A DNA stretch of 64,000 nt from Cellulomonas fimi (GTDB lineage: Bacteria; Actinomycetota; Actinomycetes; Actinomycetales; Cellulomonadaceae), in contig NZ_CP110680.1 of NCBI RefSeq assembly GCF_028583725.1, forward strand, positions 2,976,001 to 3,040,000. Direction: 5' to 3'. Positions 50,654-59,510 of this stretch are shown here, one piece after another. Both the position numbers and the translations under genes were made by a program. Within the stretch, counting starts at the first letter, position 1; the number at the start of each line of letters is the position of its first letter. Under the pieces are notes generated by a model, which was not told the origin of the DNA, made no database searches, and saw nothing but the letters and a program-made list of their open reading frames with translations.

Positions 50654-53600
50654 TCAGGCGGGCCGCACGCGCGCGAGCAGGTCGCGCGCCTTGCCCGGCG
50701 CGGCCCCACCCCGCCGGGCCGCGACGTCCGACAGTCCCGGCCACGCCGCCGCCTCCGCGGGGAGCAGCCCGCGACGCGCGGCCTCCCGCAGGTGCGCGGC
50801 ATGCACCAGCGCCACGTCGAGCACCCGGTTGAGCCACCGCGGCGGCGTGCCCTCGACCGTCGCCGCGAACCGCACGGACTCGACCAGGACGGGCCACAGG
50901 ACGGGGAGCGTCGTCGGGTCGTCCTCCAGCAGCCGGACGACGCGCGCGGGGCTGAAGTCGGCGTGCGGCAGGAGCGCCCGCATCGCGACCGTCACCGCGG
51001 CGGAGCCGACGACACCCTCGCCGACGATCTCCCGGACGTAGTACCGCGGCGGGTCGTCGTGGCACATCGAGGCGAGCACCACCGCGACCATCGACGCGGT
51101 CAGCGGCGGCACCGGGGCACCTCCGCGCTCCAGCGGGCGGTCGCGCCCCGCCAGCCAGTCGCGGTGCGGCATCGCGACGAGCCGCCCCGCGGACTCGTCC
51201 CAGTGCAGCCACGCGTCGGGCGTGCCCGACCCCGACGCCGACGCCTGCCCGGCGGCCGACACCGCCGCGCACTGCCCCTCGCGCTCGAGGTCGTAGAACC
51301 AGGTCTTCGCGACGCGGTACGGGCCGGCGGGATCCCCCGGCAGGTCGATGTCGACCGCGAGCATCCGGCTGGACCCGGTCCGCGCGACCCACGTCGTCGT
51401 GAGCGTCGCGCCGTCGACCACGGCAGGGCCCGTCCCTGCCCCGGGGGCCCAGACCTCGTCGAACGCCCGGCCGGGCGTCGCGGCCGGCACCACGGGCTCG
51501 TCGGGCTCGGCCGGCTCGGCGACGGCGACCGGCGCCGGCAGCAGGTCCACGACGGCGCGCGCGGCGACCACAGCCCGGGAGGACCCCGACCGGGCCGCGA
51601 GCGTCCGGGTGCCCGGCACGTCGAGCACCGCCGCGTCCGCGTCGCCGCGCGCGACGGCCGTGAGCACCGCGGGCGCGAGCGCGCGCATCGTCTCGGCGAC
51701 CTCGGACGTGCCCGCGAGCAGCCGCGACGCCCGGAGCGACACGGCCAGCACGTCGTCGAGGAGCGGCCACACGACGCTCAGCAGGCCCTCACCGGCGAGC
51801 TCGGCGCACGCCCGTGCGAGGGCCGCCAGGTTGGACGGAGTCTCGGTCCAGTCCAGCAGGCGCACGTCCGCGGTGCCGGGGCGCAGCAGCCCGCGCTCCC
51901 ACGCCTCCAGCACGGCGGCCGACCCGTCGGCGGCCGCGACCGGGTGGAATCCCCGCTGCGCTGCGACGAGGTTCACGGTCAGGCCCGGCGGCAACGGGGT
52001 GGCCCGTCGGGCGGCCTGCCGCAGCCGCAGCCCGAGGTCGGCCGACTCCGAGGAGGACAGCCCGGTCGCCGCGGCGTCGCCCCAGGCGGGGAAGACCTCG
52101 GGACCGACGCGGTCGTAGGCGTTGTCGTTGCGGAGCCGGGACGGGAACGCCTGCAACGACTCCGGCAGCGCGAGAGGCTGCGGCGCCCAGTGCCGCCACG
52201 AGCCCTCGATCGCGAGCGCCGGCTCGCGCACGGGGTCGGTCAGGTAGGCGCGCGCGGCGGGTCCCGCCGTGAACGCGGCGGGCGTGCCGTCCTGGAGCAC
52301 GACCGGCACCCGGAGGGTGTCGAGCGCGGCGAGCACGTCGGCAGTGACGAGCGCGCCGTCGGTCCGCGTGAGTGCCAGGAACAGGTCGGCCTCGCTCGCC
52401 ACCGCACCCGCCGCCGCGTAGGTCGTGAGCCGGTCGACCAGGTCCGACGGGTCGACGCGCAGGTCCACCCAGGTCGGCGTCGAGAGCAGCACCGCGACCT
52501 CGCCGAGCCGGCGCACGACGGACGCCTCGCGCGCGTCGCACGGGTCCCAGACGACCCTCCCCCAGCCGTCGGCGCCGCCGCGGCGGTCGAGCAGGTCGGA
52601 GTCCTCGCCGCGGACCCACGCGGGGACGCACCGCAGGCCACCGACCCAGGACGGCCTGACGCCGCCGAGCGCCGAGCGCGCGGCGTCCCGGTCGGCCGCG
52701 GCGACGGCGGTCGCGAGCGCGAGGAACCGCTCGACCTCGACGTCCACGACACCCTCCGGCCGGCCGGTGAGTGCGGCCGCGGCGTCGGTGAGAGCGGCGG
52801 CCGAGACCTCGCCCACCGTGAACCTCGGCACGTCCCACACGGGCGGCGTGGCCTGCCAGAGCCCGATCGGGGGCGCGTCGTCCTCGGACCCCGCCGGTGC
52901 GTCCACGATCCCCCACGCGTCGGCGAGCGCCTGCGCGGCGCGGGCGAGGGGGCGATCGGTCCCCGTGACGTGCTGCCGGACGAACGGCGCGACGGCGTCG
53001 ACGACGTCGTCACCGGGTCGCGGCCGCGCGGCCGCGGCCGTCAGGAGCGCGAGCACCACCTTCTTCGTGCGCACGGGCAGCGTGACGGCGAGGACGTCGC
53101 CGAGCACGTCGTCGCCCGCGCGCGCGATCAGCCGCGGCGCGAAGGCCTCGACCACCGGGGCGTCGCCACGCGCGAGGACGCCCACCAGCACGTCGGCGTG
53201 CGCCACGAGCTCGTCGTCGGTCAGCGCGAGCGCGCCCGTCAGCACCTGCGTCCACGCCTTGCGGTCGCCCGGGCGCTGCGCGGCGTCGAGCGCCGTCAGC
53301 ACGAGGTCGACGGCCTCGTCACGGTCCAGCCACCCGCGCGCGACCCCCGCCGCGGGCACCCCACCGAACGGACCCGTCGCCGGCACCCCGACGGCCACCG
53401 CGGCGCGCACGTGCTCGGCGAACCGCCGCTCGACCACGTCCGCACCGCACGGCTCACGCTCCGCGCGGACCAGCTCGCCGACGCCGGTGAGCACGATCGA
53501 CGCGTGCACCGCCCAGTCCTTCAGGTACTCGACGCTGTGCGGCACCGGCAGGTCGTTCCGGTCGACGAGCCGGACGGTGACCCCGCCGAGCATGCTCGTG

Positions 53601-53992
53601 CTGTGCTCCCAGGCACGCCCCGCGCGGTCGGCCGCCTCGACGAACCGCGCCGCGTACGCGTCACCACGAGCGGACACCAGACGCGTCAGCAGCTCGTCCC
53701 CGCCGGGCGCCGTCACCAGCAGGCGGGCGGCCCGGCGTGCGTCGACGCCGACGCGGACCGCGAACAGCCGGAGCATCCCCTGGTCGACGTCCGTCCAGGG
53801 GATCCAGCCCCATGTGTTCTCGCCCGTCCGCCCGAACTCGCCCCACTCGCCCGACGCGAGCCCGTCGCGCGCCACGCGCTGCTCCTCCGCGGTCCCGAGC
53901 GGCAGCTGCTCGACGTCCTCGACGGACGCCGACGCCCACCCGAGCGAGCGGAACACCTCGATCGCGGCGGTCTGGCGGGCGGTGAGCGTCAT
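50654..53992 (-). CDS. Large protein of unknown function coupled to a SWIM zinc-finger protein
   Basis: A 1112-aa protein, mostly alpha-helical by composition, with many Ala/Leu/Val repeats in its first ~420 residues (VLVGVLARGDAPVVEAFAPR and similar), suggesting HEAT-like helical repeats. No catalytic motif, signal peptide or membrane segment is seen. I do not recognise a named family with confidence; large actinobacterial DUF proteins found beside SWIM zinc-finger genes are the likely relatives. The ATG at 53992 overlaps the SWIM gene's stop (ATGA), so the two are made together and probably interact. It precedes the alkaline phosphatase gene by 163 nt. Confidence 0.8.
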   Translation of the reverse strand: MTLTARQTAAIEVFRSLGWASASVEDVEQLPLGTAEEQRVARDGLASGEWGEFGRTGENTWGWIPWTDVDQGMLRLFAVRVGVDARRAARLLVTAPGGDELLTRLVSARGDAYAARFVEAADRAGRAWEHSTSMLGGVTVRLVDRNDLPVPHSVEYLKDWAVHASIVLTGVGELVRAEREPCGADVVERRFAEHVRAAVAVGVPATGPFGGVPAAGVARGWLDRDEAVDLVLTALDAAQRPGDRKAWTQVLTGALALTDDELVAHADVLVGVLARGDAPVVEAFAPRLIARAGDDVLGDVLAVTLPVRTKKVVLALLTAAAARPRPGDDVVDAVAPFVRQHVTGTDRPLARAAQALADAWGIVDAPAGSEDDAPPIGLWQATPPVWDVPRFTVGEVSAAALTDAAAALTGRPEGVVDVEVERFLALATAVAAADRDAARSALGGVRPSWVGGLRCVPAWVRGEDSDLLDRRGGADGWGRVVWDPCDAREASVVRRLGEVAVLLSTPTWVDLRVDPSDLVDRLTTYAAAGAVASEADLFLALTRTDGALVTADVLAALDTLRVPVVLQDGTPAAFTAGPAARAYLTDPVREPALAIEGSWRHWAPQPLALPESLQAFPSRLRNDNAYDRVGPEVFPAWGDAAATGLSSSESADLGLRLRQAARRATPLPPGLTVNLVAAQRGFHPVAAADGSAAVLEAWERGLLRPGTADVRLLDWTETPSNLAALARACAELAGEGLLSVVWPLLDDVLAVSLRASRLLAGTSEVAETMRALAPAVLTAVARGDADAAVLDVPGTRTLAARSGSSRAVVAARAVVDLLPAPVAVAEPAEPDEPVVPAATPGRAFDEVWAPGAGTGPAVVDGATLTTTWVARTGSSRMLAVDIDLPGDPAGPYRVAKTWFYDLEREGQCAAVSAAGQASASGSGTPDAWLHWDESAGRLVAMPHRDWLAGRDRPLERGGAPVPPLTASMVAVVLASMCHDDPPRYYVREIVGEGVVGSAAVTVAMRALLPHADFSPARVVRLLEDDPTTLPVLWPVLVESVRFAATVEGTPPRWLNRVLDVALVHAAHLREAARRGLLPAEAAAWPGLSDVAARRGGAAPGKARDLLARVRPA

Positions 53993-55302
53993 GCGCGGGC
54001 CTCCGAGGCGATCTGGACGGCGAGGACGTGCGCGCACGGCCCGCGGCCGGTGCCGTGCGCGAGAAACCACGGGCAGGTGCACCGACCGCCGGCGGCCACG
54101 CGGTGGTCCGGCCCGCCGCTGCGGCTGCGCACGGTCCACCCGTCGGCGGCGGGCACCACCCCGCCGTCGGCGACGAGGCGGCGCGCCGCGACGAGCCGCG
54201 GGTTGTCCTTCTCGACGCGGTCGGGGTCGTGCGGCAGCTCGCGGTGGAACCACGCGTCGTCGCGGACGTCCCAGCCGACCCGCCCGTCGGCGGCCAGCAC
54301 GGCGAGCGCGGCCCGCGCGCGCGGCTCGGGGCACCCGGCCTCCCGCGCGAGCCGCGGCACGTCGATCACCGGCTCGAACGCGAGGAGCGCGCTCACGAGG
54401 TCCGCGTCCTCGGCGACCGTCTCCCCCGCGAGCGCGGTCAGCAGGGACCCCTCACCCGAGTGCCCGCGCCACGCCTCGTCGGTCAGGCCGAGCACCAGGC
54501 GCGCACCGGGGACGTCGAACGTCACGACGACCGGCCCGGCGTCCGCGCCGCCGTGCACCGTCATGCCCGTGACGTGCGGCAGGAGCCGCTTGACGGCGCT
54601 GAGCCGGTGCAGCCCGGACACGAGCACGCCGCCGCGCGCGGGCCGCGTCGAGACGCGCACGCCCGTCCGCTCGGCGACGAGCCAGCCGGTCCGGGCGGCG
54701 CTCGTGGCGGCAGGGAGCGCGGCGACGAACGCGCGCGCGGGAACGGTGCCGACGGCGAACGCGAGCGGGAGGCCGTGGTGCAGCTCGGCGACGTTCCCGA
54801 GCGCGCGCACCCAGCGCCCCGGCATCTCGACGGGTCGCTCGACGGCCGTCTCCTCGGGGCTCGACACCGTCAGCCCGCCGCGGCCGACGTCGAGGTGCAG
54901 CAGGCGCTCGCGCCCGACCCGTCCGAGCGCGGACCGCGTCGCGAGCCCGATGTCGACGTTCGTCGTGCCGTGCCCGACCTCGCCGGAGTCGAACCCGTCG
55001 GGCAGCAGGTCGAGCCGCGCGTAGACGCTGTTGCACGCCGAGAAGCACTCGGCGCGCAGCCGGTCGCCGTGCGCGGTGAGCACGGGGTCACGCAGCGTCG
55101 ACGGCGTGTACTGGAAGTACCGCGTCGCGGTGACGTCGGCGAGCGTCAGCAGCCCGCGCGCGAGCACCTGCGGGTGCGCCGCGAACCCGTGGAAGAAGCT
55201 CGGGTCGTCGACGACGCCGCCGGGCGTGAGCGCGGGTGCGAGGCCGAGCGTCAGCCCGTCCTCGCCCAGGTGGGACGGGGTCGCGAAGGCTCGGGTCGGC
55301 AC
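53989..55302 (-). CDS. SWIM zinc-finger protein
   Basis: A 437-aa protein. The SWIM motif CTCPWFLAHGTGRGPCAH (CxC...CxH) lies near the C-terminus (~405-425), where it can bind DNA or protein. The rest has a beta-rich body (LHLDVGRGGLTV, FDVPGARLVLGL) and a winged-helix-like stretch (PRLAREAGCPEPRARAALAVL) that may recognise DNA. SWIM proteins take part in DNA repair, ubiquitin-like and Ada-like functions; nothing specific can be claimed. The GTG at 55302 is 7 nt after TAGACT, so the mRNA is probably leaderless. It overlaps the 1112-aa protein gene and is divergent from prpD. Confidence 0.85.
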   Translation of the reverse strand: MPTRAFATPSHLGEDGLTLGLAPALTPGGVVDDPSFFHGFAAHPQVLARGLLTLADVTATRYFQYTPSTLRDPVLTAHGDRLRAECFSACNSVYARLDLLPDGFDSGEVGHGTTNVDIGLATRSALGRVGRERLLHLDVGRGGLTVSSPEETAVERPVEMPGRWVRALGNVAELHHGLPLAFAVGTVPARAFVAALPAATSAARTGWLVAERTGVRVSTRPARGGVLVSGLHRLSAVKRLLPHVTGMTVHGGADAGPVVVTFDVPGARLVLGLTDEAWRGHSGEGSLLTALAGETVAEDADLVSALLAFEPVIDVPRLAREAGCPEPRARAALAVLAADGRVGWDVRDDAWFHRELPHDPDRVEKDNPRLVAARRLVADGGVVPAADGWTVRSRSGGPDHRVAAGGRCTCPWFLAHGTGRGPCAHVLAVQIASEARA

Positions 55303-55309
55303 GGCGCGG

Positions 55310-55315
55310 AGTCTA
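55310..55315 (-). promoter_or_regulatory. -10 box (TAGACT) of the SWIM gene
   Basis: TAGACT on the minus strand ends 7 nt before the GTG at 55302, a strong TAnnnT match for a leaderless start. Confidence 0.55.
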
Positions 55316-55423
55316 GGTCGGTCGTCCGACACGGCGGCGGGACGCCCACGCACGTCACCCGGTCGACCCACGGCCGCCCGCGGGGACGGGCCGCGCACGC
55401 CGGTGACGGATAGCCTCGACGTG

Positions 55424-55447
55424 GCCGACCGCACCGCAGCGGTCGGC
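55424..55447 (+). repeat. Stem-loop in the prpD leader
   Basis: GCCGACCGC (55424-55432) pairs perfectly with GCGGTCGGC (55439-55447) around a 6-nt loop. It starts 73 nt before the prpD ATG and 8 nt after a possible -10 (TAGCCT at 55411). It may be an operator or a 5'-UTR hairpin controlling the prp operon. Confidence 0.5.
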
Positions 55448-55496
55448 GTCGTCGTGGCCGTCGGCCCGCGACCAGCCCGACGAGGGACGGAGGCGC

Positions 55497-57029
55497 ATGC
55501 CCCGCACACACCACCTGCGCGTGCACCCGAGCGCGGACCGCCTGCCGCGCTCCGACCAGCTCGCCTGGGCGATCGCGGAGGTCGCCGCGGACCCGGTCCC
55601 GGTGCCCGACGACGTCGCCGACATGGTCGTCAACCGCGTCATCGACAACGCCGCCGTGACCGCCGCGTCGCTGACCCGCCCGCCCGTCGTCGCCGCGCGT
55701 GCGCAGGCGGTCGCGCACCCGCACGCGCCGTCGTCGGAGCGCCACGGGTCGACGGTCTCCGGACTGGCGCCGGACGTGCGTGTCTCGCCCGAGTGGGCCG
55801 CGTGGGCCAACGGCGTCGCGGTGCGCGAGCTCGACTTCCACGACACGTTCCTCGCGGCCGACTACTCCCACCCGGCGGACAACATCCCGCCGCTGGTCGC
55901 GGTCGCGCAGCACGTCAGCCGGTCGGGCGCGGACCTCGTGCGCGCGATCGCCACGGGGTACGAGATCCAGGTCGACCTCGTGCGGGCGATCAGCCTGCAC
56001 GCGCACAAGATCGACCACGTCGCGCACCTCGGCCCGTCGGTCGCCGCCGGCCTGGGCACGCTGCTGGGTCTCGCGCCGGAGGTCACGTTCCAGGCCGTCG
56101 GCCAGGCGCTGCACACCACGACCGCGACGCGGCAGTCCCGCAAGGGCGAGATCTCGTCGTGGAAGGCCTACGCCCCCGCGTTCGCGGGCAAGGTCGCGAT
56201 CGAGGCCGTCGACCGGGCGATGCGCGGCGAGGGCGCGCCGAGCCCGATCTACGAGGGTGAGGACGGCGTCGTCGCGTGGATGCTCGACGGGCCGGACGCG
56301 TCGTACGACGTGCCGCTGCCCGGCCCGGGCGAGCCGAAGACGGCGATCCTCGACACGTACACCAAGGAGCACTCGGCGGAGTACCAGTCGCAGGCGCTCA
56401 TCGACCTGGCCCGCCGCCTGCACCGCTCGCGGCCGGAGCTGGCGGACCCCGCGAACGTCGCGTCCATCGTGATCCACACGTCGCACCACACCCACTACGT
56501 CATCGGGTCCGGCGCGAACGACCCGCAGAAGTACGACCCGACGGCGTCGCGCGAGACGCTCGACCACTCGATCCCGTACATCGTCGCGGTCGCGCTGCAG
56601 GACGGGCGCTGGCACCACGTCGACTCGTACGCGCCGTCGCGTGCGGCGCGGCCGGACACGGTCGCACTGTGGCAGAAGATCACCACGACCGAGGACCCGG
56701 CGTGGACCGCGCGGTACCACTCGACAGACCCGGCCGAGAAGGCGTTCGGCGGGCGGCTCGAGATCACCACGACCAGCGGCGAGGTCGTCGTCGAGGAGAT
56801 CGCGGTCGCCGACGCGCACCCGCTCGGCGCCCGGCCGTTCGCCCGTGCCCAGTACGTCGAGAAGTTCCGCGCGCTCGCGACCGACGTGCTCGGCGAGGAC
56901 GAGGTCGAGCGGTTCCTCGACGTCGCGCAGCGCCTGCCGTCCCTGCGGCCCGACGAGCTCGCCGGCCTCACGGTCGTCGCGCCCGCGGCCGTCCTCGACG
57001 CCGTCCGCTCCCCGGGAGGACTCTTCTGA
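55497..57029 (+). CDS. prpD: 2-methylcitrate dehydratase (MmgE/PrpD family)
   Basis: A 510-aa enzyme that dehydrates 2-methylcitrate in the methylcitrate cycle. The MmgE/PrpD family motifs are present: [10 protein letters not shown] near residue 115, [33 protein letters not shown] helix, and the C-terminal [20 protein letters not shown]. The length is near E. coli PrpD (483). ATG 55497 has GGGACGGAGG 4 nt upstream. It overlaps prpB by 1 nt. Cells using odd-chain fatty acids, branched amino acids or cholesterol need this pathway, and the genes are usually controlled by a PrpR, which is not in this window. Confidence 0.94.
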   Translation: MPRTHHLRVHPSADRLPRSDQLAWAIAEVAADPVPVPDDVADMVVNRVIDNAAVTAASLTRPPVVAARAQAVAHPHAPSSERHGSTVSGLAPDVRVSPEWAAWANGVAVRELDFHDTFLAADYSHPADNIPPLVAVAQHVSRSGADLVRAIATGYEIQVDLVRAISLHAHKIDHVAHLGPSVAAGLGTLLGLAPEVTFQAVGQALHTTTATRQSRKGEISSWKAYAPAFAGKVAIEAVDRAMRGEGAPSPIYEGEDGVVAWMLDGPDASYDVPLPGPGEPKTAILDTYTKEHSAEYQSQALIDLARRLHRSRPELADPANVASIVIHTSHHTHYVIGSGANDPQKYDPTASRETLDHSIPYIVAVALQDGRWHHVDSYAPSRAARPDTVALWQKITTTEDPAWTARYHSTDPAEKAFGGRLEITTTSGEVVVEEIAVADAHPLGARPFARAQYVEKFRALATDVLGEDEVERFLDVAQRLPSLRPDELAGLTVVAPAAVLDAVRSPGGLF

Positions 57030-57922
57030 TGCTGTACGCGACGACGACCGCCGCGGAGAAGCGCGTCGCGCTGCGCGAGGCCCTCGGGTCGGGGCGGCTG
57101 CTGCGCCTGCCGGGTGCGTTCAACCCGCTGTCGGCGCGGCTCATCGAGTCGAAGGGGTTCGACGGCGTGTACGTGTCCGGCGCGGTGCTGTCCGCGGACC
57201 TCGGGCTGCCGGACATCGGCCTCACGACGGCGACCGAGGTGACGCAGCGCGCCGGCCAGATCGCGCGGCAGACCGACCTGCCGTCGATCGTCGACGCGGA
57301 CACCGGCTTCGGCGAGCCGATGAACGTCGCACGGACCGTGCAGGGCCTCGAGGACGCGGGCCTGGCCGGCTGCCACATCGAGGACCAGGTCAACCCCAAG
57401 CGGTGCGGCCACCTCGACGGCAAGGACGTCGTCGACGACGAGACCGCGCTGCGGCGCATCCGCGCGGCGGTGGACGGCCGGCGCGACCCGAACTTCCTCG
57501 TGGTCGCCCGCACCGACGCGCGCGCCGTCGCGGGGCTCGACGCCGCGATCGACCGCGCGCACGCGCTCGTCGACGCGGGCGCCGACGCCGTCTTCCCCGA
57601 GGCGCTCACGAGCCCCGACGAGTTCGCGGCGTTCCGCGACGCGCTCGACGTGCCGCTGCTCGCCAACATGACCGAGTTCGGCAAGGGCGAGCTGCTCACC
57701 GCGCAGCAGCTCGACGACCTCGGCATGAACATCGTCATCTACCCCGTCACGCTGCTGCGCCTCGCGATCGGCGCCGCCATGGCCGGGCTCGACGAGATCC
57801 TCGCGACCGGCACGCAGGCCGGGCTGCTCGACCGCATGCAGACGCGCGCCGAGCTCTACGACCTCCTCGACTACCCCGCGTACAACCGGTTCGACGAGGG
57901 CGTGTTCAACTTCAGGCTGTGA
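57029..57922 (+). CDS. prpB: Methylisocitrate lyase
   Basis: A 297-aa isocitrate-lyase superfamily enzyme that cleaves 2-methylisocitrate to pyruvate and succinate. The catalytic C126 is in NPKRCGHL, and the Mg site is in VDADTGFGEP (D89, D91). The substrate loop at the start reads LPGAFNPLSA. Length fits the family. ATG 57029 uses the last base of prpD's stop and has GGGAGGA 8 nt upstream. It is the second gene of prpD-prpB-prpC. Confidence 0.96.
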   Translation: MLYATTTAAEKRVALREALGSGRLLRLPGAFNPLSARLIESKGFDGVYVSGAVLSADLGLPDIGLTTATEVTQRAGQIARQTDLPSIVDADTGFGEPMNVARTVQGLEDAGLAGCHIEDQVNPKRCGHLDGKDVVDDETALRRIRAAVDGRRDPNFLVVARTDARAVAGLDAAIDRAHALVDAGADAVFPEALTSPDEFAAFRDALDVPLLANMTEFGKGELLTAQQLDDLGMNIVIYPVTLLRLAIGAAMAGLDEILATGTQAGLLDRMQTRAELYDLLDYPAYNRFDEGVFNFRL

Positions 57923-57976
57923 CGCCCACGCACCCGGGCGTCGCCGCGTTTCCGTCAACGGCGATGGAGGCAGTGC

Positions 57977-59101
57977 ATGACCGAGATCCACAAGGGGCTC
58001 GCGGGCGTGGTCGTCGACACGACCGCGATCTCGTCGGTCGACCCCGACAGCAACTCCCTGCTCTACCGCGGCTACCCCGTCGACCAGCTCGCGGAACGCT
58101 GCCTCTTCGAGGAGGTCGCGTACCTGCTCTGGCACGGCGAGCTCCCGACCGCCGACGAGCTCGCCGCGTTCCAGGGCCGGGGCCGGTCGCAGCGCACGCT
58201 GCCCGCCCCCGTCGTCGAGGCCGTGCTCGCGCTGCCGACGACGTGCCACCCGATGGACGTCGTCCGCACCGCCGTGAGCGCCATCGGCGCGCACCACCCG
58301 CGCGCGGAGGACCCGTCGCGCGAGGCGAACCTCGCGAAGTCCGTGCAGCTGCTCGCGCAGCTCCCGGCAGTCGTCGCGATCGACCAGCGCCGCCGCCGTG
58401 GCCAGGAGCCGATCCCCGCGCGCGACGACCTGCCGTTCGCCCAGAACATCTTCTGGATGACGTTCGGCGAGGTGCCCGACCCCGTCGTCGTCAAGGCGTT
58501 CGAGGTCTCGCTGATCCTGTATGCCGAGCACTCCTTCAACGCGTCGACCTTCACCGCGCGCGTCATCGCCTCCACGCTGTCCGACCTGCACTCCGCCGTC
58601 ACCGGCGCGGTCGGCGCCCTCAAGGGCCCGTTGCACGGCGGCGCGAACGAGGCGGTCATGGCGACGTTCGCGGAGATCGGGTCCGCGTCCCGCGCCGCGT
58701 CCTGGCTCGACGACGAGATCGCCGCGAAGCGCAAGGTCATGGGCTTCGGGCACCGCGTCTACAAGCACGGCGACTCGCGCGTCCCCACGATGCGGCGCTG
58801 GCTCGGGAAGCTCGTCGAGCACTACGACCGGCAGGACCTGCTCGACCTGTACGTCGCGCTCGAGGACGCCATGACCGCGCGCACCGGCATCCTGCCCAAC
58901 CTCGACTACCCGACCGGTCCCGCGTACCACCTCATGGGCTTCGACACCCCGACGTTCACGCCCCTGTTCGCCGCCGCGCGCGTCGTCGGGTGGACCACGC
59001 ACGTCATGGAACAGCTCGCGTCGAACTCGCTCATCCGCCCGCTGAGCCGGTACGACGGCCCGCCCCGCCGCGACGTCCCGGACCGTCCCGCGGCGACCTG
59101 A
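57977..59101 (+). CDS. prpC: 2-methylcitrate synthase (citrate synthase family)
   Basis: A 374-aa enzyme that condenses propionyl-CoA with oxaloacetate. Catalytic residues lie in ALKGPLHGGANE (His), GFGHRVYKHGDSR (His) and MGFDTPTFTPLFAAARV (Asp region). The short N-terminus (EIHKGLAGVVVDTTAIS) is the type II/methylcitrate form; E. coli-type citrate synthase has a longer start. ATG 57977 has GGAGG 6 nt upstream. A 54-nt gap from prpB has a small TCGCCG/CGGCGA hairpin. The trio completes the cycle with the housekeeping aconitase for the hydration step. Confidence 0.93.
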   Translation: MTEIHKGLAGVVVDTTAISSVDPDSNSLLYRGYPVDQLAERCLFEEVAYLLWHGELPTADELAAFQGRGRSQRTLPAPVVEAVLALPTTCHPMDVVRTAVSAIGAHHPRAEDPSREANLAKSVQLLAQLPAVVAIDQRRRRGQEPIPARDDLPFAQNIFWMTFGEVPDPVVVKAFEVSLILYAEHSFNASTFTARVIASTLSDLHSAVTGAVGALKGPLHGGANEAVMATFAEIGSASRAASWLDDEIAAKRKVMGFGHRVYKHGDSRVPTMRRWLGKLVEHYDRQDLLDLYVALEDAMTARTGILPNLDYPTGPAYHLMGFDTPTFTPLFAAARVVGWTTHVMEQLASNSLIRPLSRYDGPPRRDVPDRPAAT

Positions 59102-59138
59102 CGGTCACCGGCGCGACGACCGGGCGCCGCACCGGCGG

Positions 59139-59291
59139 TCAGCGGGGTGGCTCGGCCGCCGGTGCGTCGGGGTCCTCCTCCGGCTCGAACGTGGTCGGCT
59201 CGCCCGAGCCGACGCCCACGCCGCCGCCCTCCGCCAGCTCCTGGGTCTCGTCCGCGCGTCCGGCGTCGCCCTGCTCGTCGGTGGTGCTCAT
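59139..59291 (-). CDS. Small acidic protein
   Basis: A 50-aa acidic, glycine-rich protein (MSTTDEQGDAGRADETQELA, then a glycine run, then EPEEDPDAPAAEP). The ATG at 59291 has GGGAGAG 5 nt upstream, so it is probably real. It has no hydrophobic segment and no recognised fold. It lies convergent to prpC and divergent from the 558-aa membrane protein gene. Confidence 0.6.
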   Translation of the reverse strand: MSTTDEQGDAGRADETQELAEGGGVGVGSGEPTTFEPEEDPDAPAAEPPR

Positions 59292-59510
59292 GGGTCTCTC
59301 CCCCGGTCTCCGGGTCGATCCCGCCGCTGCCCCACGGGTCCCTCGACGGTAGGCCCGGTCCAGGGCGCCCGCAGGACGGGAGCGCACGTCGGTCCCGAGC
59401 ACCGTGTGGGCCCGCGCGACGACCCGCTGGCACCTCGCCTGTGGATGAGCCTGACCGGCGCGTCACGGCGCTCACTACCTTCGGCCCCGATCACTCGAAG
59501 GGGGGCCCTC

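Noticed and set aside
50138..55024. A 1628-codon open frame on the plus strand opposite the large unknown protein, SWIM and phosphatase genes
   Set aside because: Its translation is Arg/Ser/Pro-rich with no domain, while the minus strand has real motifs. In very GC-rich DNA, antisense frames lack stops by chance.
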